A DNA stretch of 64,000 nucleotides from Chitinophagaceae bacterium (lineage in GTDB: Bacteria; Bacteroidota; Bacteroidia; Chitinophagales; Chitinophagaceae), in contig JAIYAN010000021.1 in the NCBI GenBank assembly GCA_027489035.1, forward strand, positions 62,001-126,000, read 5' to 3'. Shown here piece by piece: positions 1 to 8,660 of this stretch. The notes below the pieces were generated by a model, which worked only from the letters and a program-made list of their open reading frames with translations, was not told the origin of the DNA and searched no databases. A program made the translations under genes and the position numbers. The stretch's first letter is position 1. Each line of letters starts with the position of its first letter.

Positions 1-534
1 TTTGATGGCAACCTCACTTGAATAACTTTTTAAAAACTTCCCTTTTTCATCGTACAAATAAGCAGATGGAAATTGACGAATGTCAAATAAGCTCACAAAT
101 GCATACTTTGGATCTCTACCCATTGTAATAAATGGAACATCATACATTTTATTGTCGTAGTAAAAGGTTTTAATTCTTTGGAAATCAACAGACGACATCA
201 TTACTATTTGGGTGTTTTTGAACATTGAAATGCTATCCATCATTTTTCTTGCAAATTGAACGCAATGCCCACAATCAGGACCATAATAAATAAAAATGGT
301 TTTTTTAGTCTTGTCCAAATTAGCATCTGTAAAAGCAGTACTGTCTACAACATTATCCAAAACAAAGGTTGGAATTGTAGCAATTTTTTTATCTACCTGA
401 GGTACTGCAGGCACAACTGCTTTTTTTACAACTGTGGTTGATTTTTTAGGTGTGGCTTTTTTGACTACTTTTTTTTGTGCAAAAACAGCAGTTCCAATAG
501 AAAGCAAAAGCATAATTACAATTGACTTTTTCAT
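1..534 (-). CDS. secreted thioredoxin-like protein (3' end outside window)
   Basis: Read from the ATG at 534 leftwards, the frame stays open for 178 codons to the window edge, so the C-terminus is missing. Residues 1-20 form a signal peptide (MKKSIVIMLLLSIGTAVFAQ). A Lys/Val/Pro-rich linker covers about 21-50. A thioredoxin-like fold follows, with the redox motif CGHC at residues 88-91 and an FPSAYLY stretch that looks like the cis-proline strand. It probably acts in the periplasm as a thiol-disulfide oxidoreductase; substrate unknown. The gene is divergent from efp. The CxxC context (YYGPDCGHC) differs from classical WCGPC, so reductase, isomerase and oxidase roles cannot be told apart. Confidence 0.85.
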   Translation of the reverse strand, partial: MKKSIVIMLLLSIGTAVFAQKKVVKKATPKKSTTVVKKAVVPAVPQVDKKIATIPTFVLDNVVDSTAFTDANLDKTKKTIFIYYGPDCGHCVQFARKMMDSISMFKNTQIVMMSSVDFQRIKTFYYDNKMYDVPFITMGRDPKYAFVSLFDIRQFPSAYLYDEKGKFLKSYSSEVAIK

Positions 535-701
535 GTTTTGATCTTTTTTAGTTTTAAAACCTAGATTTTAGGGTTATTAATAAAAAATAATTTTTTGTTG
601 ACGAGGTATAAAATTGGTGCGAATTTACTGCAAAACAAAAAAAACCAAAAGATTAATTTGTTAGCCAATTTATAATTTTTCCATTTTTTGAATAGTATTG
701 T

Positions 702-709
702 TACTTTTG
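702..709 (+). promoter_or_regulatory. putative -7 box TACTTTTG for efp
   Basis: An exact match to the Bacteroidota TAnnTTTG box lies 31 nt before the efp ATG. I see no clear TTTG at the proper -33 distance. Confidence 0.5.
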
Positions 710-740
710 TGGAAATTAAAAATTACAATAAAATAATTTT

Positions 741-1304
741 ATGGCAACAACAGCAGACATGCGCTCAGGGTTAATTTTAAAAATTGACAACAATTTATAC
801 ACGGTGATTGAGTTTGGTCAGAACAAAACTGCTCGTGCAGCAGCGAAAGTTTGGGCTAAATTAAAAGGTGTAGATAATGCAAGAACAATTGAAGTAACAT
901 GGAATAGTGGTGAAACAATTTTCCCAGTTCGTGTAGAGAAAAAAGCATATCAATATTTATACAAAGATGATACAGGATATAGTTTCATGGACGGCGAAAC
1001 TTTTGAACAAGTAACTGTACCTGAATCTATGATTGATGCACCAGGTTTTTTAAAAGACGGCCAAGAAGTATCTATTTTAATCAATGGTGAAACTGATTTA
1101 CCAATGGGTGTTGAATTGCCAGACAAAATAGTTTTGTTGGTAACTTATAGCGAACCAGGAATGAAAGGAGATACGGCTACAAGAACATTGAAGCCTGCTA
1201 CGGTAGAAACAGGGGCAACCGTAAACGTTCCATTATTTGTAAATGAAGGAGAATTGATTCGCATCAACACCAAAACTGGAGAGTACGTTGAGCGTGTGAA
1301 ATAA
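741..1304 (+). CDS. efp: translation elongation factor P
   Basis: The 187-residue protein has the three-domain EF-P layout and the usual C-terminal signatures (YSEPGMKGDTAT, LKPATVETGA, INTKTGEYVERVK). EF-P binds ribosomes stalled at polyproline and promotes peptide bond formation. The start MATTADMRSGL suits the family. Odd feature: domain I reads EFGQNKTARAAAKV. Against the recalled Bacteroides form EFLHVKPGKGNTF this aligns without gaps up to the shared VRVE..YQ.LYK segment, so PGKG is replaced by TARA and the tip residue is Arg32. Most EF-Ps carry Lys there; Arg32 is the rhamnosylated residue in the EarP-type EF-Ps of some Proteobacteria. Assignment to EF-P is firm; the modification state is unknown. 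Confidence 0.97.
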   Translation: MATTADMRSGLILKIDNNLYTVIEFGQNKTARAAAKVWAKLKGVDNARTIEVTWNSGETIFPVRVEKKAYQYLYKDDTGYSFMDGETFEQVTVPESMIDAPGFLKDGQEVSILINGETDLPMGVELPDKIVLLVTYSEPGMKGDTATRTLKPATVETGATVNVPLFVNEGELIRINTKTGEYVERVK

Positions 1305-1325
1305 TATATACAATACATTACTATA

Positions 1326-1357
1326 AAAAGACCAGATACACATCTCTGGTCTTTTTT
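1326..1357 (+). terminator. intrinsic terminator after efp
   Basis: Hairpin AAAAGACCAGA / TCTGGTCTTTT with a short loop, followed by a T run, 21 bp after the efp stop. Confidence 0.85.
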
Positions 1358-1359
1358 AT

Positions 1360-1440
1360 TTTTCCCCATTTTTTAGCGTTTTTTAGCACTTTCGACTTGA
1401 TTTTGATTCGTTTTCCCCAATTTTTAGTGCTTTTTAAGCA
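1360..1440 (+). repeat. two imperfect direct repeats in the accB leader
   Basis: TTTCCCCATTTTTTAGCG followed by TTTTTTAGCACT (1361-1390) recurs as TTTTCCCCAATTTTTAGTGC then TTTTTAAGCA (1411-1440). The pair lies between the efp terminator and accB, so it is in the untranslated region upstream of accB. No coding potential is seen. Its role is unknown. Confidence 0.5.
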
Positions 1441-1534
1441 AAAATGATAATTTTAAATTTGTGCGGTTTATGCAACTTATCATTATCTTCGCCACTCAAT
1501 TTGATAACAATTAATTCATTTTCAAACTAATCAC

Positions 1535-2005
1535 ATGGACATTAAGCAAATTCAAGAGTTGGTTAAATTAATCAACAAAACATCAATTGGCGAAATCACA
1601 ATTGAAGAAGATGGCAAAAAAATTACTATCAAACAAAAAAGCGATCCTGTTCAAAACATTATTGCTTCTGCGCAACCAACTTATGCGCCTGCTCCATCTA
1701 CACCACAAGCATCTGCACCTGCAGCGCCAAGTACTCCAGTAGCGGCTGCTCCAAAAACTGATAATTTAATCACCGTAAAAAGTCCGATGATTGGTACGTT
1801 TTATCGTCAAGCTGGACCGGGTAAACCAATTTTTGCTAACGTTGGTGACGAAATCAAACCAGGAAAAGTGCTTTGCATTATCGAAGCAATGAAGTTGTTT
1901 AACGAAATCGAAAGTGAAGTAAAAGGAACAATTGTAAAAGTTTTGGTTGATGATGCAAGTCCGGTAGAATACGACCAACCCTTATTTTTGGTTGATCCAG
2001 CTTAA
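1535..2005 (+). CDS. accB: biotin carboxyl carrier protein of acetyl-CoA carboxylase
   Basis: 156 residues. The N-terminal part (1-40) matches the AccB start, an Ala/Pro-rich flexible linker spans about 41-75, and a biotinyl domain follows from about 78. The biotin-accepting lysine is K120 in the EAMK motif, preceded by the SPMIGTFYR strand typical of AccB. It carries carboxybiotin between AccC and the carboxyltransferase in fatty-acid synthesis. accC follows 87 bp downstream, the usual accBC arrangement. accA and accD are not in the window. A near-consensus -7 box (TATCTTCG, 1494-1501) precedes it. Confidence 0.97.
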   Translation: MDIKQIQELVKLINKTSIGEITIEEDGKKITIKQKSDPVQNIIASAQPTYAPAPSTPQASAPAAPSTPVAAAPKTDNLITVKSPMIGTFYRQAGPGKPIFANVGDEIKPGKVLCIIEAMKLFNEIESEVKGTIVKVLVDDASPVEYDQPLFLVDPA

Positions 2006-2092
2006 TTAAGCCGTTTTTTACAATTAAAAACAAGCAAAACTTGTATTTTTCTTGATTATTTCATTTTTTTTCGAATCAACAATTACTAATTT

Positions 2093-3430
2093 ATGTTTAA
2101 AAAAATATTAATTGCCAACCGAGGTGAGATTGCCCTACGTGTAATCAGAACCTGCAGAGAAATGGGCATTAAAACAGTAGCGGTTTATTCTACAGCGGAT
2201 AAAGATAGTTTGCATGTAAAATTTGCAGACGAAGCCGTTTGTATTGGAAAACCATCTAGTGCGGATAGTTACTTGAATATTCCACATATCATGGCTGCTG
2301 CCGAAATTACCAATGCGGATGCCATTCATCCGGGTTATGGCTTTTTGGCGGAGAACAGCAAGTTTGCAAAAATTTGTGCAGATCATGGAATTAAATTCAT
2401 CGGACCAACACCTGAAATGATTAATTCTATGGGTGACAAAGTAACGGCTAAAGAAACGATGATTAAAGCCGGTGTTCCGGTTGTACCTGGTGTAGAAGGA
2501 TTGTTGGAAAGTGTTGATCATGCAATGCGATCAGCTAAAGAAATTGGATACCCAGTAATATTGAAAGCAACTGCTGGTGGCGGTGGAAAAGGAATGCGTG
2601 TAGTATTTCAAGAAAGCGAAATTGAAAAAGCGTTTGAAACCGCAAAAGCAGAAGCTGCTGCTTCTTTCAAAAATGATGGAATCTATATGGAGAAATTCGT
2701 AGAAGAACCTCGTCATATTGAAATTCAAATTGCAGGAGATCAATACGGAAATGTTTGTCACTTAAGTGAAAGAGATTGTTCTATTCAGCGCCGTCATCAA
2801 AAATTGGTTGAAGAATCTCCTTCACCATTTATGACTGATGAATTAAGAGAAAGAATGGGAAATGCTGCCATCAAAGCGGCAAAAGCCATCAATTACGAAA
2901 GTGTTGGTACAATCGAATTCTTGGTAGATAAACACCGTAATTTCTATTTCATGGAAATGAACACGCGTATCCAAGTTGAACATTGCGTTACAGAAGAAGT
3001 AATCAACTACGATTTAATTAAAGAGCAAATTAAAATTGCAGCTGGCGAAAAAATTACAGGTAAAAATTATTACCCAGTGATGCACGCAATCGAATGCCGT
3101 ATTAATGCAGAAGATCCCCATAACGATTTCAGACCAAGTCCAGGCAAAATAACCGTATTACACACACCAGGAGGACATGGCGTACGTGTGGATAGTCATG
3201 TTTATGCTGGTTATGTTATTCCACCATATTATGATAGCATGATCGCTAAATTAATCGCTGTTGCGCAAACACGTGAAGAAGCTATTGATACGATGCATAG
3301 AGCGTTAAGCGAATATGTAATAGAAGGTGTAAAAACAACAATTCCTTTTCATTTACAATTAATGCAAAATGAAGATTTCAGAAAAGGAAATTTCACTACT
3401 AAGTTTTTGGAAACTTTTAAAATGAAATAA
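2093..3430 (+). CDS. accC: biotin carboxylase subunit of acetyl-CoA carboxylase
   Basis: 445 residues, the usual AccC length. Visible signatures are the N-terminal [20 protein letters not shown], the glycine-rich ATP-grasp loop [25 protein letters not shown], the [11 protein letters not shown] segment, and the catalytic [15 protein letters not shown]. It carboxylates biotin on AccB using ATP and bicarbonate. It is co-directional with accB and is followed by an intrinsic terminator. AccC is very similar to the biotin carboxylase part of other carboxylases, but the adjacent accB makes the acetyl-CoA carboxylase role most likely. Confidence 0.97.
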   Translation: MFKKILIANRGEIALRVIRTCREMGIKTVAVYSTADKDSLHVKFADEAVCIGKPSSADSYLNIPHIMAAAEITNADAIHPGYGFLAENSKFAKICADHGIKFIGPTPEMINSMGDKVTAKETMIKAGVPVVPGVEGLLESVDHAMRSAKEIGYPVILKATAGGGGKGMRVVFQESEIEKAFETAKAEAAASFKNDGIYMEKFVEEPRHIEIQIAGDQYGNVCHLSERDCSIQRRHQKLVEESPSPFMTDELRERMGNAAIKAAKAINYESVGTIEFLVDKHRNFYFMEMNTRIQVEHCVTEEVINYDLIKEQIKIAAGEKITGKNYYPVMHAIECRINAEDPHNDFRPSPGKITVLHTPGGHGVRVDSHVYAGYVIPPYYDSMIAKLIAVAQTREEAIDTMHRALSEYVIEGVKTTIPFHLQLMQNEDFRKGNFTTKFLETFKMK

Positions 3431-3465
3431 TTTTTTCATTTCAATCAACAATAAAATAATTACCC

Positions 3466-3493
3466 AAAGCCAAATTTCAGTTTGGCTTTTTTT
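3466..3493 (+). terminator. intrinsic terminator after accC
   Basis: Perfect stem AAAGCCAAA / TTTGGCTTT with loop TTTCAG and a run of seven T. It lies immediately before the E1 gene and argues against a TTG start at 3482 for that gene. Confidence 0.85.
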
Positions 3494-3505
3494 ATAACTT
3501 GCAGC

Positions 3506-5566
3506 ATGCCAATTCAAAACGACATTTTATTAAGGGCTTATACCCTGATGTGTACTGCTAAAGTAATGGCAGAAACTTATGAAGCCAATCGTACAATTTG
3601 CAAATACGTACATAGCACCTCAAGAGGTCACGAAGCGATTCAATTGGCAACTGCATTTAATTTAAACCCTTGTGATTATGTAAGTCCATATTACCGCGAC
3701 GAGAGCATTATGCTAGGATTAGGATTTAGACCTTACGAATTAATGCTTCAATTGTTGGCTAAAGGAAATGATATATTTACTGGCGGTAGAGAATATTACA
3801 ATCACCCCAATTATAGAGGAAGCGATAAACCAACCATTATTCATCAAAGCAGTGCAACTGGAATGCAAGCCATTCCAACAACGGGTGTGGCTCAAGGGCT
3901 GAAATATTTACAATGCATAAAAAGCAATTTAATAAAAGAAAACACGTCTCCAATTGTAGTTTGTTCATTGGGAGATGCGTCTGTAACAGAAGGTGAAGTA
4001 AGTGAAGCATTTCAATTTGCCGCATTACATCAATTGCCCATTATTTATTTGGTTCAAGATAATGACTGGGGAATCAGTGTAACTTCAAAAGAAGCGCGTA
4101 CCACAAACGCATTCGAATTTATAGAAGGATTTAAAGGCATCAATAGAATCAGTATTGACGGCACAAATTTTATCGAATCATATGAAACCATGCAAATGGT
4201 AATAGATGATGTACGCTCCAATTGTGTTCCATGGCTTGTACACGCTAAAGTGCCGTTATTAGGGCATCACACGAGTGGCGTAAGAAAAGAGTTTTATAGA
4301 AATGAGGAAGAACTTGCGAAATCCTACGAATCTGACCCGCTTCCGATTTTAAAAAAATATTTATTAGAGAATGGCATTTCTGAAGCTGAACTTTTAAAAA
4401 TAGAAACTGAAGCAAATGAAAAGGTAAAGTCAGATTTTTCCGAAGCAACCAATGCACCTGATCCTTCTCCTGAGGAAGTAGAAAATTTTGTTTTTGTACC
4501 AACACCAATCACCGAAGAAAAAGGAAATAGAGCGCCCATTCAAAATGAAAAAATCTTAATGGTAGACGCTGCCCTATTTGCCATCAGGGAAATTATGGAA
4601 ACTTACCCTGAAGCGATTTTGTATGGACAGGATGTAGGACGCAGATTGGGCGGGGTTTTCAGAGAAGCGGCAACACTAGCCGAACAATTTGGCGATCATC
4701 GTGTCTTCAATACTGCCATTCAAGAAGCTTATATTATTGGTTCTACGGTAGGCATGAGCGCGGTTGGTGCTAAGCCAATTGTAGAGGTTCAATTTGCAGA
4801 TTATATTTATCCAGGACTCAATCAATTGGTAACCGAAATTTCTAAAAGTTGTTATTTAAGTTGTGGCAAATTTCCGGTTCAAACGTTAATCCGTGTGCCC
4901 ATTGGTGCTTATGGTGGTGGCGGCCCTTACCACAGTGGTAGTGTAGAAAGCACCTTGCTTACCATTAAAGGAATAAAAGTGGTTTATCCTTCAAATGCAG
5001 CGGATATGAAAGGACTTTTAAAAGCGGCTTTCTTAGATCCTAATCCGGTTGTAATACTTGAACACAAAGGGTTATATTGGAGTAAAGTTCCTGGTACTGA
5101 AGATGCAAAAATGACCGAACCCGATAAAGATTATATCATCCCTTTAGGTAAAGGCAATGTTGTTTTGCAAGCCAATGAAAATAATGTTGAAGAAGGAAAT
5201 TCTTGTTGCATCATTACTTATGGTATGGGGGTTTATTGGGCTAAAGCAGCATCTAAAAACTTCGAAGGAAAAGTTGAAATCATCGACTTAAGAACGTTGT
5301 TCCCTTTAGACGAAGCTCTAGTATTTGACACCGTAAAACGTCATGGCAAATGCTTGATATTAACTGAAGAACAACAAAACAATTCTTTTTCAGAAGCTCT
5401 AGCTGGTCGAATTTCAAAAGCTTGTTTTAGATATTTAGATGCACCAGTAGAAGTATTGGGCGCTTTGAATTTGCCTGCAGTTCCCATGAATGTGGTACTC
5501 GAAAAAGCCATGTTGCCAAATGCGGAAAAAGTATCAGCTGTGATTAATAGTTTGTTGAGTAATTAA
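3506..5566 (+). CDS. 2-oxoacid dehydrogenase E1, fused alpha and beta subunits
   Basis: 686 residues from the ATG at 3506; an in-frame TTG at 3482 lies inside the accC terminator and is not used. The first half (about 1-320) is an E1-alpha domain with the thiamine diphosphate motif [14 protein letters not shown] ending in the QDNDWGIS asparagine. The second half (from about 350) is an E1-beta domain ([54 protein letters not shown]). It decarboxylates a 2-oxoacid and loads the acetyl or acyl group on a lipoyl E2. The alpha-beta fusion is common in Bacteroidota, where it is usually labelled branched-chain or pyruvate dehydrogenase; the substrate cannot be settled here. No E2 or E3 gene is nearby. 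Its stop overlaps the lolD stop convergently. Confidence 0.92.
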   Translation: MPIQNDILLRAYTLMCTAKVMAETYEANRTICKYVHSTSRGHEAIQLATAFNLNPCDYVSPYYRDESIMLGLGFRPYELMLQLLAKGNDIFTGGREYYNHPNYRGSDKPTIIHQSSATGMQAIPTTGVAQGLKYLQCIKSNLIKENTSPIVVCSLGDASVTEGEVSEAFQFAALHQLPIIYLVQDNDWGISVTSKEARTTNAFEFIEGFKGINRISIDGTNFIESYETMQMVIDDVRSNCVPWLVHAKVPLLGHHTSGVRKEFYRNEEELAKSYESDPLPILKKYLLENGISEAELLKIETEANEKVKSDFSEATNAPDPSPEEVENFVFVPTPITEEKGNRAPIQNEKILMVDAALFAIREIMETYPEAILYGQDVGRRLGGVFREAATLAEQFGDHRVFNTAIQEAYIIGSTVGMSAVGAKPIVEVQFADYIYPGLNQLVTEISKSCYLSCGKFPVQTLIRVPIGAYGGGGPYHSGSVESTLLTIKGIKVVYPSNAADMKGLLKAAFLDPNPVVILEHKGLYWSKVPGTEDAKMTEPDKDYIIPLGKGNVVLQANENNVEEGNSCCIITYGMGVYWAKAASKNFEGKVEIIDLRTLFPLDEALVFDTVKRHGKCLILTEEQQNNSFSEALAGRISKACFRYLDAPVEVLGALNLPAVPMNVVLEKAMLPNAEKVSAVINSLLSN

Positions 5567-6222
5567 ACTTCACTCAAAATTCTACCATCTTTCATTTGAA
5601 TAATTCTATCGCTTAATTTAGCAAGAGCATCATTATGGGTAACAATCAAAAACGTTTGTCCGTATAAATCGCGCAGTTTTATAAATAGTTGATGAAGTTC
5701 GTACGCATTGGCAGAATCTAAATTGCCCGTTGGTTCATCTGCCATTATGATTGAAGGGTTGTTTATTAATGCCCTTGCAACAGCAACCCTTTGCTGCTCG
5801 CCACCCGATAACTCGGAGGGTTTATTCCCAAATCGGTGAGAAAGCCCCAACTGATCGAGCAATTCTTTGGCTTTTTTCTCGGTTACGCCACGATTTTTTC
5901 CCCCAATCCAAGCGGGAATACAAACATTTTCAATGGCGGTAAACTCCGGTAAAAGATGATGAAATTGAAAAATAAAACCAATATTTTTATTTCTAAAATT
6001 GGCTAGCTTCTTCCCTTTTAAAGCAGAAATGTTTTCATTATTCATGGTGATTAATCCTGCATCTGCATTGTCTAACGTGCCCAAAATGTGTAGCAGCGTG
6101 CTTTTCCCGGCACCAGACGCCCCTGTAATGCTCACAATTTCTGCAGCCTTCACTTCAATGTCCACTCCTTTTAAAACCTGAAGTGTTCCATAATTTTTCG
6201 TAATTCCCTTTGCTATTAGCAT
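5563..6222 (-). CDS. lolD: lipoprotein-releasing/export ABC transporter ATPase, LolD family
   Basis: 219 residues with all ABC ATPase motifs: Walker [11 protein letters not shown]-loop [18 protein letters not shown], signature [15 protein letters not shown], Walker [13 protein letters not shown], and H-loop VTHN. The [12 protein letters not shown] segment and the DEPTGNLDS ending are typical of the LolD/MacB group. In LolCDE it powers release of lipoproteins from the inner membrane. No permease gene (lolC/E) is adjacent, so a MacB- or FtsE-like role is possible. The 3' end overlaps the convergent E1 gene by a few bases. Confidence 0.88.
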   Translation of the reverse strand: MLIAKGITKNYGTLQVLKGVDIEVKAAEIVSITGASGAGKSTLLHILGTLDNADAGLITMNNENISALKGKKLANFRNKNIGFIFQFHHLLPEFTAIENVCIPAWIGGKNRGVTEKKAKELLDQLGLSHRFGNKPSELSGGEQQRVAVARALINNPSIIMADEPTGNLDSANAYELHQLFIKLRDLYGQTFLIVTHNDALAKLSDRIIQMKDGRILSEV

Positions 6223-6295
6223 AAATTAAAATTAACCAATTATGGTTTTAGAATGTTAATAAATAAAAATATTTTCTGCACTTGGTAAAAAGACA

Positions 6296-6326
6296 TTTGG
6301 TAATTTAATCTTAACGTCTACATTTG
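6296..6326 (+). promoter_or_regulatory. Bacteroidota promoter, TTTG-N19-TACATTTG
   Basis: A -33 TTTG at 6296-6299 and -7 TACATTTG at 6319-6326 are separated by 19 nt, matching the phylum consensus. The ATG of the small acidic protein is 20 nt downstream. Confidence 0.75.
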
Positions 6327-6346
6327 CAAAATAAACCATTTAAAAA

Positions 6347-6568
6347 ATGTTCTGGACATTAGAATTAGCATCACATTTAGAAGACGCTCCTTGGCCTGCT
6401 ACCAAAGATGAATTAATTGATTATAGCATCCGCAGTGGCGCACCAATTGAGGTAATTGAAAACCTTCAGGAATTAGAAGACGAAGGCGAAATTTATGAAG
6501 GCCTTGAAGATATCTGGCCTGATTATCCTAGCCAAGAAGATTTCTTTTTTAATGAAGATGAATATTAA
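6347..6568 (+). CDS. small conserved acidic protein, DUF2795-like
   Basis: 73 residues, very acidic, starting MFWTLELASHLEDAPWPATK and ending FFFNEDEY. I recognise it as a short protein highly conserved across Bacteroidota and often labelled DUF2795-containing; its function is not established. It has no signal peptide or membrane segment. It has its own near-perfect promoter and its own terminator, so it is a monocistronic, probably well expressed gene. The pattern of charged helices around short PW/WP turns suggests a small helical domain. Confidence 0.85.
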   Translation: MFWTLELASHLEDAPWPATKDELIDYSIRSGAPIEVIENLQELEDEGEIYEGLEDIWPDYPSQEDFFFNEDEY

Positions 6569-6590
6569 TTAGCTTTATTTAGTAATAAAC

Positions 6591-6623
6591 AAATTGCGTT
6601 CATTTGGTTCGCAATTTATTTTT
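6591..6623 (+). terminator. intrinsic terminator after the DUF2795-like gene
   Basis: Stem AAATTGCG / CGCAATTT with an 11-nt loop, followed by a T-rich stretch. Confidence 0.6.
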
Positions 6624-6654
6624 TCATGTTTATTCATTAAAACGAGAGCAATTG

Positions 6655-7467
6655 ATGAAGCGTGTACTTACTTTACTTTTCTGCGTTTTTAATTTTCATC
6701 TAGGTTTTACCCAAGAACTATTTTCATTTACAGAGCCCGCAAGCAATATGCCTTCAAAAAGTATTGGTTTTAGATTAACCAATACGTTGATGAAAGAAGA
6801 TGCATCCAATCAATATAATTTACACTTGTTACCTGAAATAATGGTTGGATTAAATCGACATTTCATGTTTCATGCAGAAGGTTTTATTTCAAATCGAAAC
6901 AACAAACTAGTATCAGAAGGAGGAGGCATGTATGGAAAATATAGATTCTTCAGTAAAGATGATATACACTCACATTTCAGACTTGCTGCTTTCTCGCAGT
7001 GTGCTATAAATACGAGCGATGTACATCAAGAAGCCATCGATTTAAGGGGACATAACTCAGGATTCAACTTGGGCTTATTGGCTACAAAACTCATTAATAA
7101 AACAGCGATTTCTACATCTATTGCTTATGTACAAGCCATGGACAATGGCAAAGCTGCTGAATATCAAATTAATAACAATAACAAAGCAATAGACTATACC
7201 CTATCCATTGGGAAATTATTTTTGCCAAAAGAGTATGTTAGCTACAACCAAACCAATATGAACGGCATGTTGGAATTCCTTTGTCAAACCAATTTATCTA
7301 CCGGAAAAACATTTGTTGACCTAGCTCCTTCTTTGCAATTTATTTTTTTAAGTAAAATGCGTGTAGACTTAGGCTATCGATTTGCGTTATCAAAAGATTT
7401 ATACCGAACAGCAACTTCCGGTGGCATGTTAAGATTGGAGTACAATATTTTTAGCGCGTTTAAATAA
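6655..7467 (+). CDS. predicted outer-membrane beta-barrel protein of unknown function
   Basis: 270 residues from the ATG at 6655. The frame is open further upstream to 6604, but that part lies across the preceding terminator. A signal peptide (MKRVLTLLFCVFNFHLGFTQ) is followed by alternating hydrophobic/polar strands and an aromatic-rich C-terminus (LRLEYNIFSAFK), as in small outer-membrane barrels. I do not recognise the family beyond that. It converges on the ATP-grasp gene, the two stops being only a few bases apart. Confidence 0.8.
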   Translation: MKRVLTLLFCVFNFHLGFTQELFSFTEPASNMPSKSIGFRLTNTLMKEDASNQYNLHLLPEIMVGLNRHFMFHAEGFISNRNNKLVSEGGGMYGKYRFFSKDDIHSHFRLAAFSQCAINTSDVHQEAIDLRGHNSGFNLGLLATKLINKTAISTSIAYVQAMDNGKAAEYQINNNNKAIDYTLSIGKLFLPKEYVSYNQTNMNGMLEFLCQTNLSTGKTFVDLAPSLQFIFLSKMRVDLGYRFALSKDLYRTATSGGMLRLEYNIFSAFK

Positions 7468-7471
7468 TTTG

Positions 7472-8656
7472 CTATTTTTCAAAATAAGCAATTGAACCAC
7501 CTACCCAGGTTTTATCTTGATTATACCTTGTACCCATCATCTCCCCTTGGCTTAACCGCGCCAAATTATGCACAGCAATGGGTTTGTCCCAGCCCTCTTT
7601 CCAAAAATAAAAAAGCCTAACTTCTAGTTTCGAATTTCCAACAGGCGTTTCCACCACTTCAGCATATTCAACTTTTCGTTGCAATATCCAGTTTTCTGGA
7701 TCTTTTATTTGGTCGATGTCGTTTTGTGTAACATTAATGATAACACCCATTCCTGCGTAAGAAAAAAGCGGTTTCAAAACGAATTCATGAAGCGGAAGAG
7801 GTTGCTTTATTTCATTTAAAAAATAGGTTTCTGGAATATAACGGTGATGCGTAAATGGCAAAATGTATTTGCTGATTCTGTAAAACCAATTGGGATGTGT
7901 AATCCAATCTACCTGATATTTTTTTGTAAGATTAATGTGTTTTAATTCAGGAAATTTAGCCAAATCATCGAAAATCATCCTGTTGAAAATCCGTTTTATT
8001 TGGATTAGATTTCCCGAAGCTTTATAAAATAGTTTATCGTCAATGGCAATTAATTCTGTGATACAAATGGTTTTAACACCAAGTATTTTTTCTGTAATCT
8101 TAAAGTCAATTGATGTTTTTTGTTGTTGTGGTAAAATCTCTAACAATACAACAGCCGACAATTCTTCATTACCAATTATGATTTCTTTAAGGAGTTGAAT
8201 ATAACTTTCACCATCATACCCATTTAAATAAGCATCATAATTTTCAGGAATGTCGAAATGCTTCTTAGTTAATTCATCACATAAATATTGAAAGCCGAAT
8301 AAAGACGGGAACCCCTGCATTTCTATCAATTGTGGTTCAATTCCACCATTTTTATTTTTACAAATCCCAAAATCGAAAACCATCATCTCAGGGAATTCGT
8401 TTTCACCAGGTATTTTAAATTCATTTGGAATACTAAGCTCCGTTAGTTTTTTAAAATCTTTATCCTTAATAAATTCAATCACAGAATCAGCCGTTTCTTC
8501 CATTTTTAGTTTTAAATCTTTCGAAATAAAAACAGGCGTTTCTGCAATGCGAAATTCAAGCTTTGATTGTGCATAAGCTTCTATTTCAGACAAATATGCC
8601 GCATATTTTTCCATTGAAAACGCCTCAAGAAATTTTTGTCTGATTAATTGCTGCAT
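7472..8656 (-). CDS. putative ATP-grasp ligase paired with a glutamine amidotransferase
   Basis: 394 residues, no signal peptide. The C-terminal third looks like an ATP-grasp nucleotide site: a lysine in HEFVLKPLFSYAGMGVII, a second-strand segment WILQRKVEYAEVVETP, and a carboxylate/Arg-rich strand KLEVRLFYFWKEGW. The N-terminal part contains MMVFDFGICKN and PQLIEMQGFPSLFGFQ, which resemble substrate-binding parts of ATP-grasp enzymes acting on carboxylates. I do not know a characterised homologue; a glutathionylspermidine-synthase-like or other amide ligase is possible. The start codon lies 4 bp after the amidotransferase stop, so the two are almost certainly co-translated and may form one enzyme complex. 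Confidence 0.7.
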   Translation of the reverse strand: MQQLIRQKFLEAFSMEKYAAYLSEIEAYAQSKLEFRIAETPVFISKDLKLKMEETADSVIEFIKDKDFKKLTELSIPNEFKIPGENEFPEMMVFDFGICKNKNGGIEPQLIEMQGFPSLFGFQYLCDELTKKHFDIPENYDAYLNGYDGESYIQLLKEIIIGNEELSAVVLLEILPQQQKTSIDFKITEKILGVKTICITELIAIDDKLFYKASGNLIQIKRIFNRMIFDDLAKFPELKHINLTKKYQVDWITHPNWFYRISKYILPFTHHRYIPETYFLNEIKQPLPLHEFVLKPLFSYAGMGVIINVTQNDIDQIKDPENWILQRKVEYAEVVETPVGNSKLEVRLFYFWKEGWDKPIAVHNLARLSQGEMMGTRYNQDKTWVGGSIAYFEK

Positions 8657-8660
8657 TAGA

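Noticed and set aside
1145-1369. Antisense open frame over the end of efp
   Set aside because: It is a shadow of the real efp codons and includes the terminator.
3482-3505. Upstream TTG start for the E1 gene
   Set aside because: It lies inside the accC terminator stem; the ATG at 3506 gives the family's normal N-terminus.
5563-6222. FtsE or MacB ATPase instead of LolD
   Set aside because: Not excluded, but no ftsX or macB-type permease gene is near and the LolD pattern fits best; kept as LolD with lower certainty.
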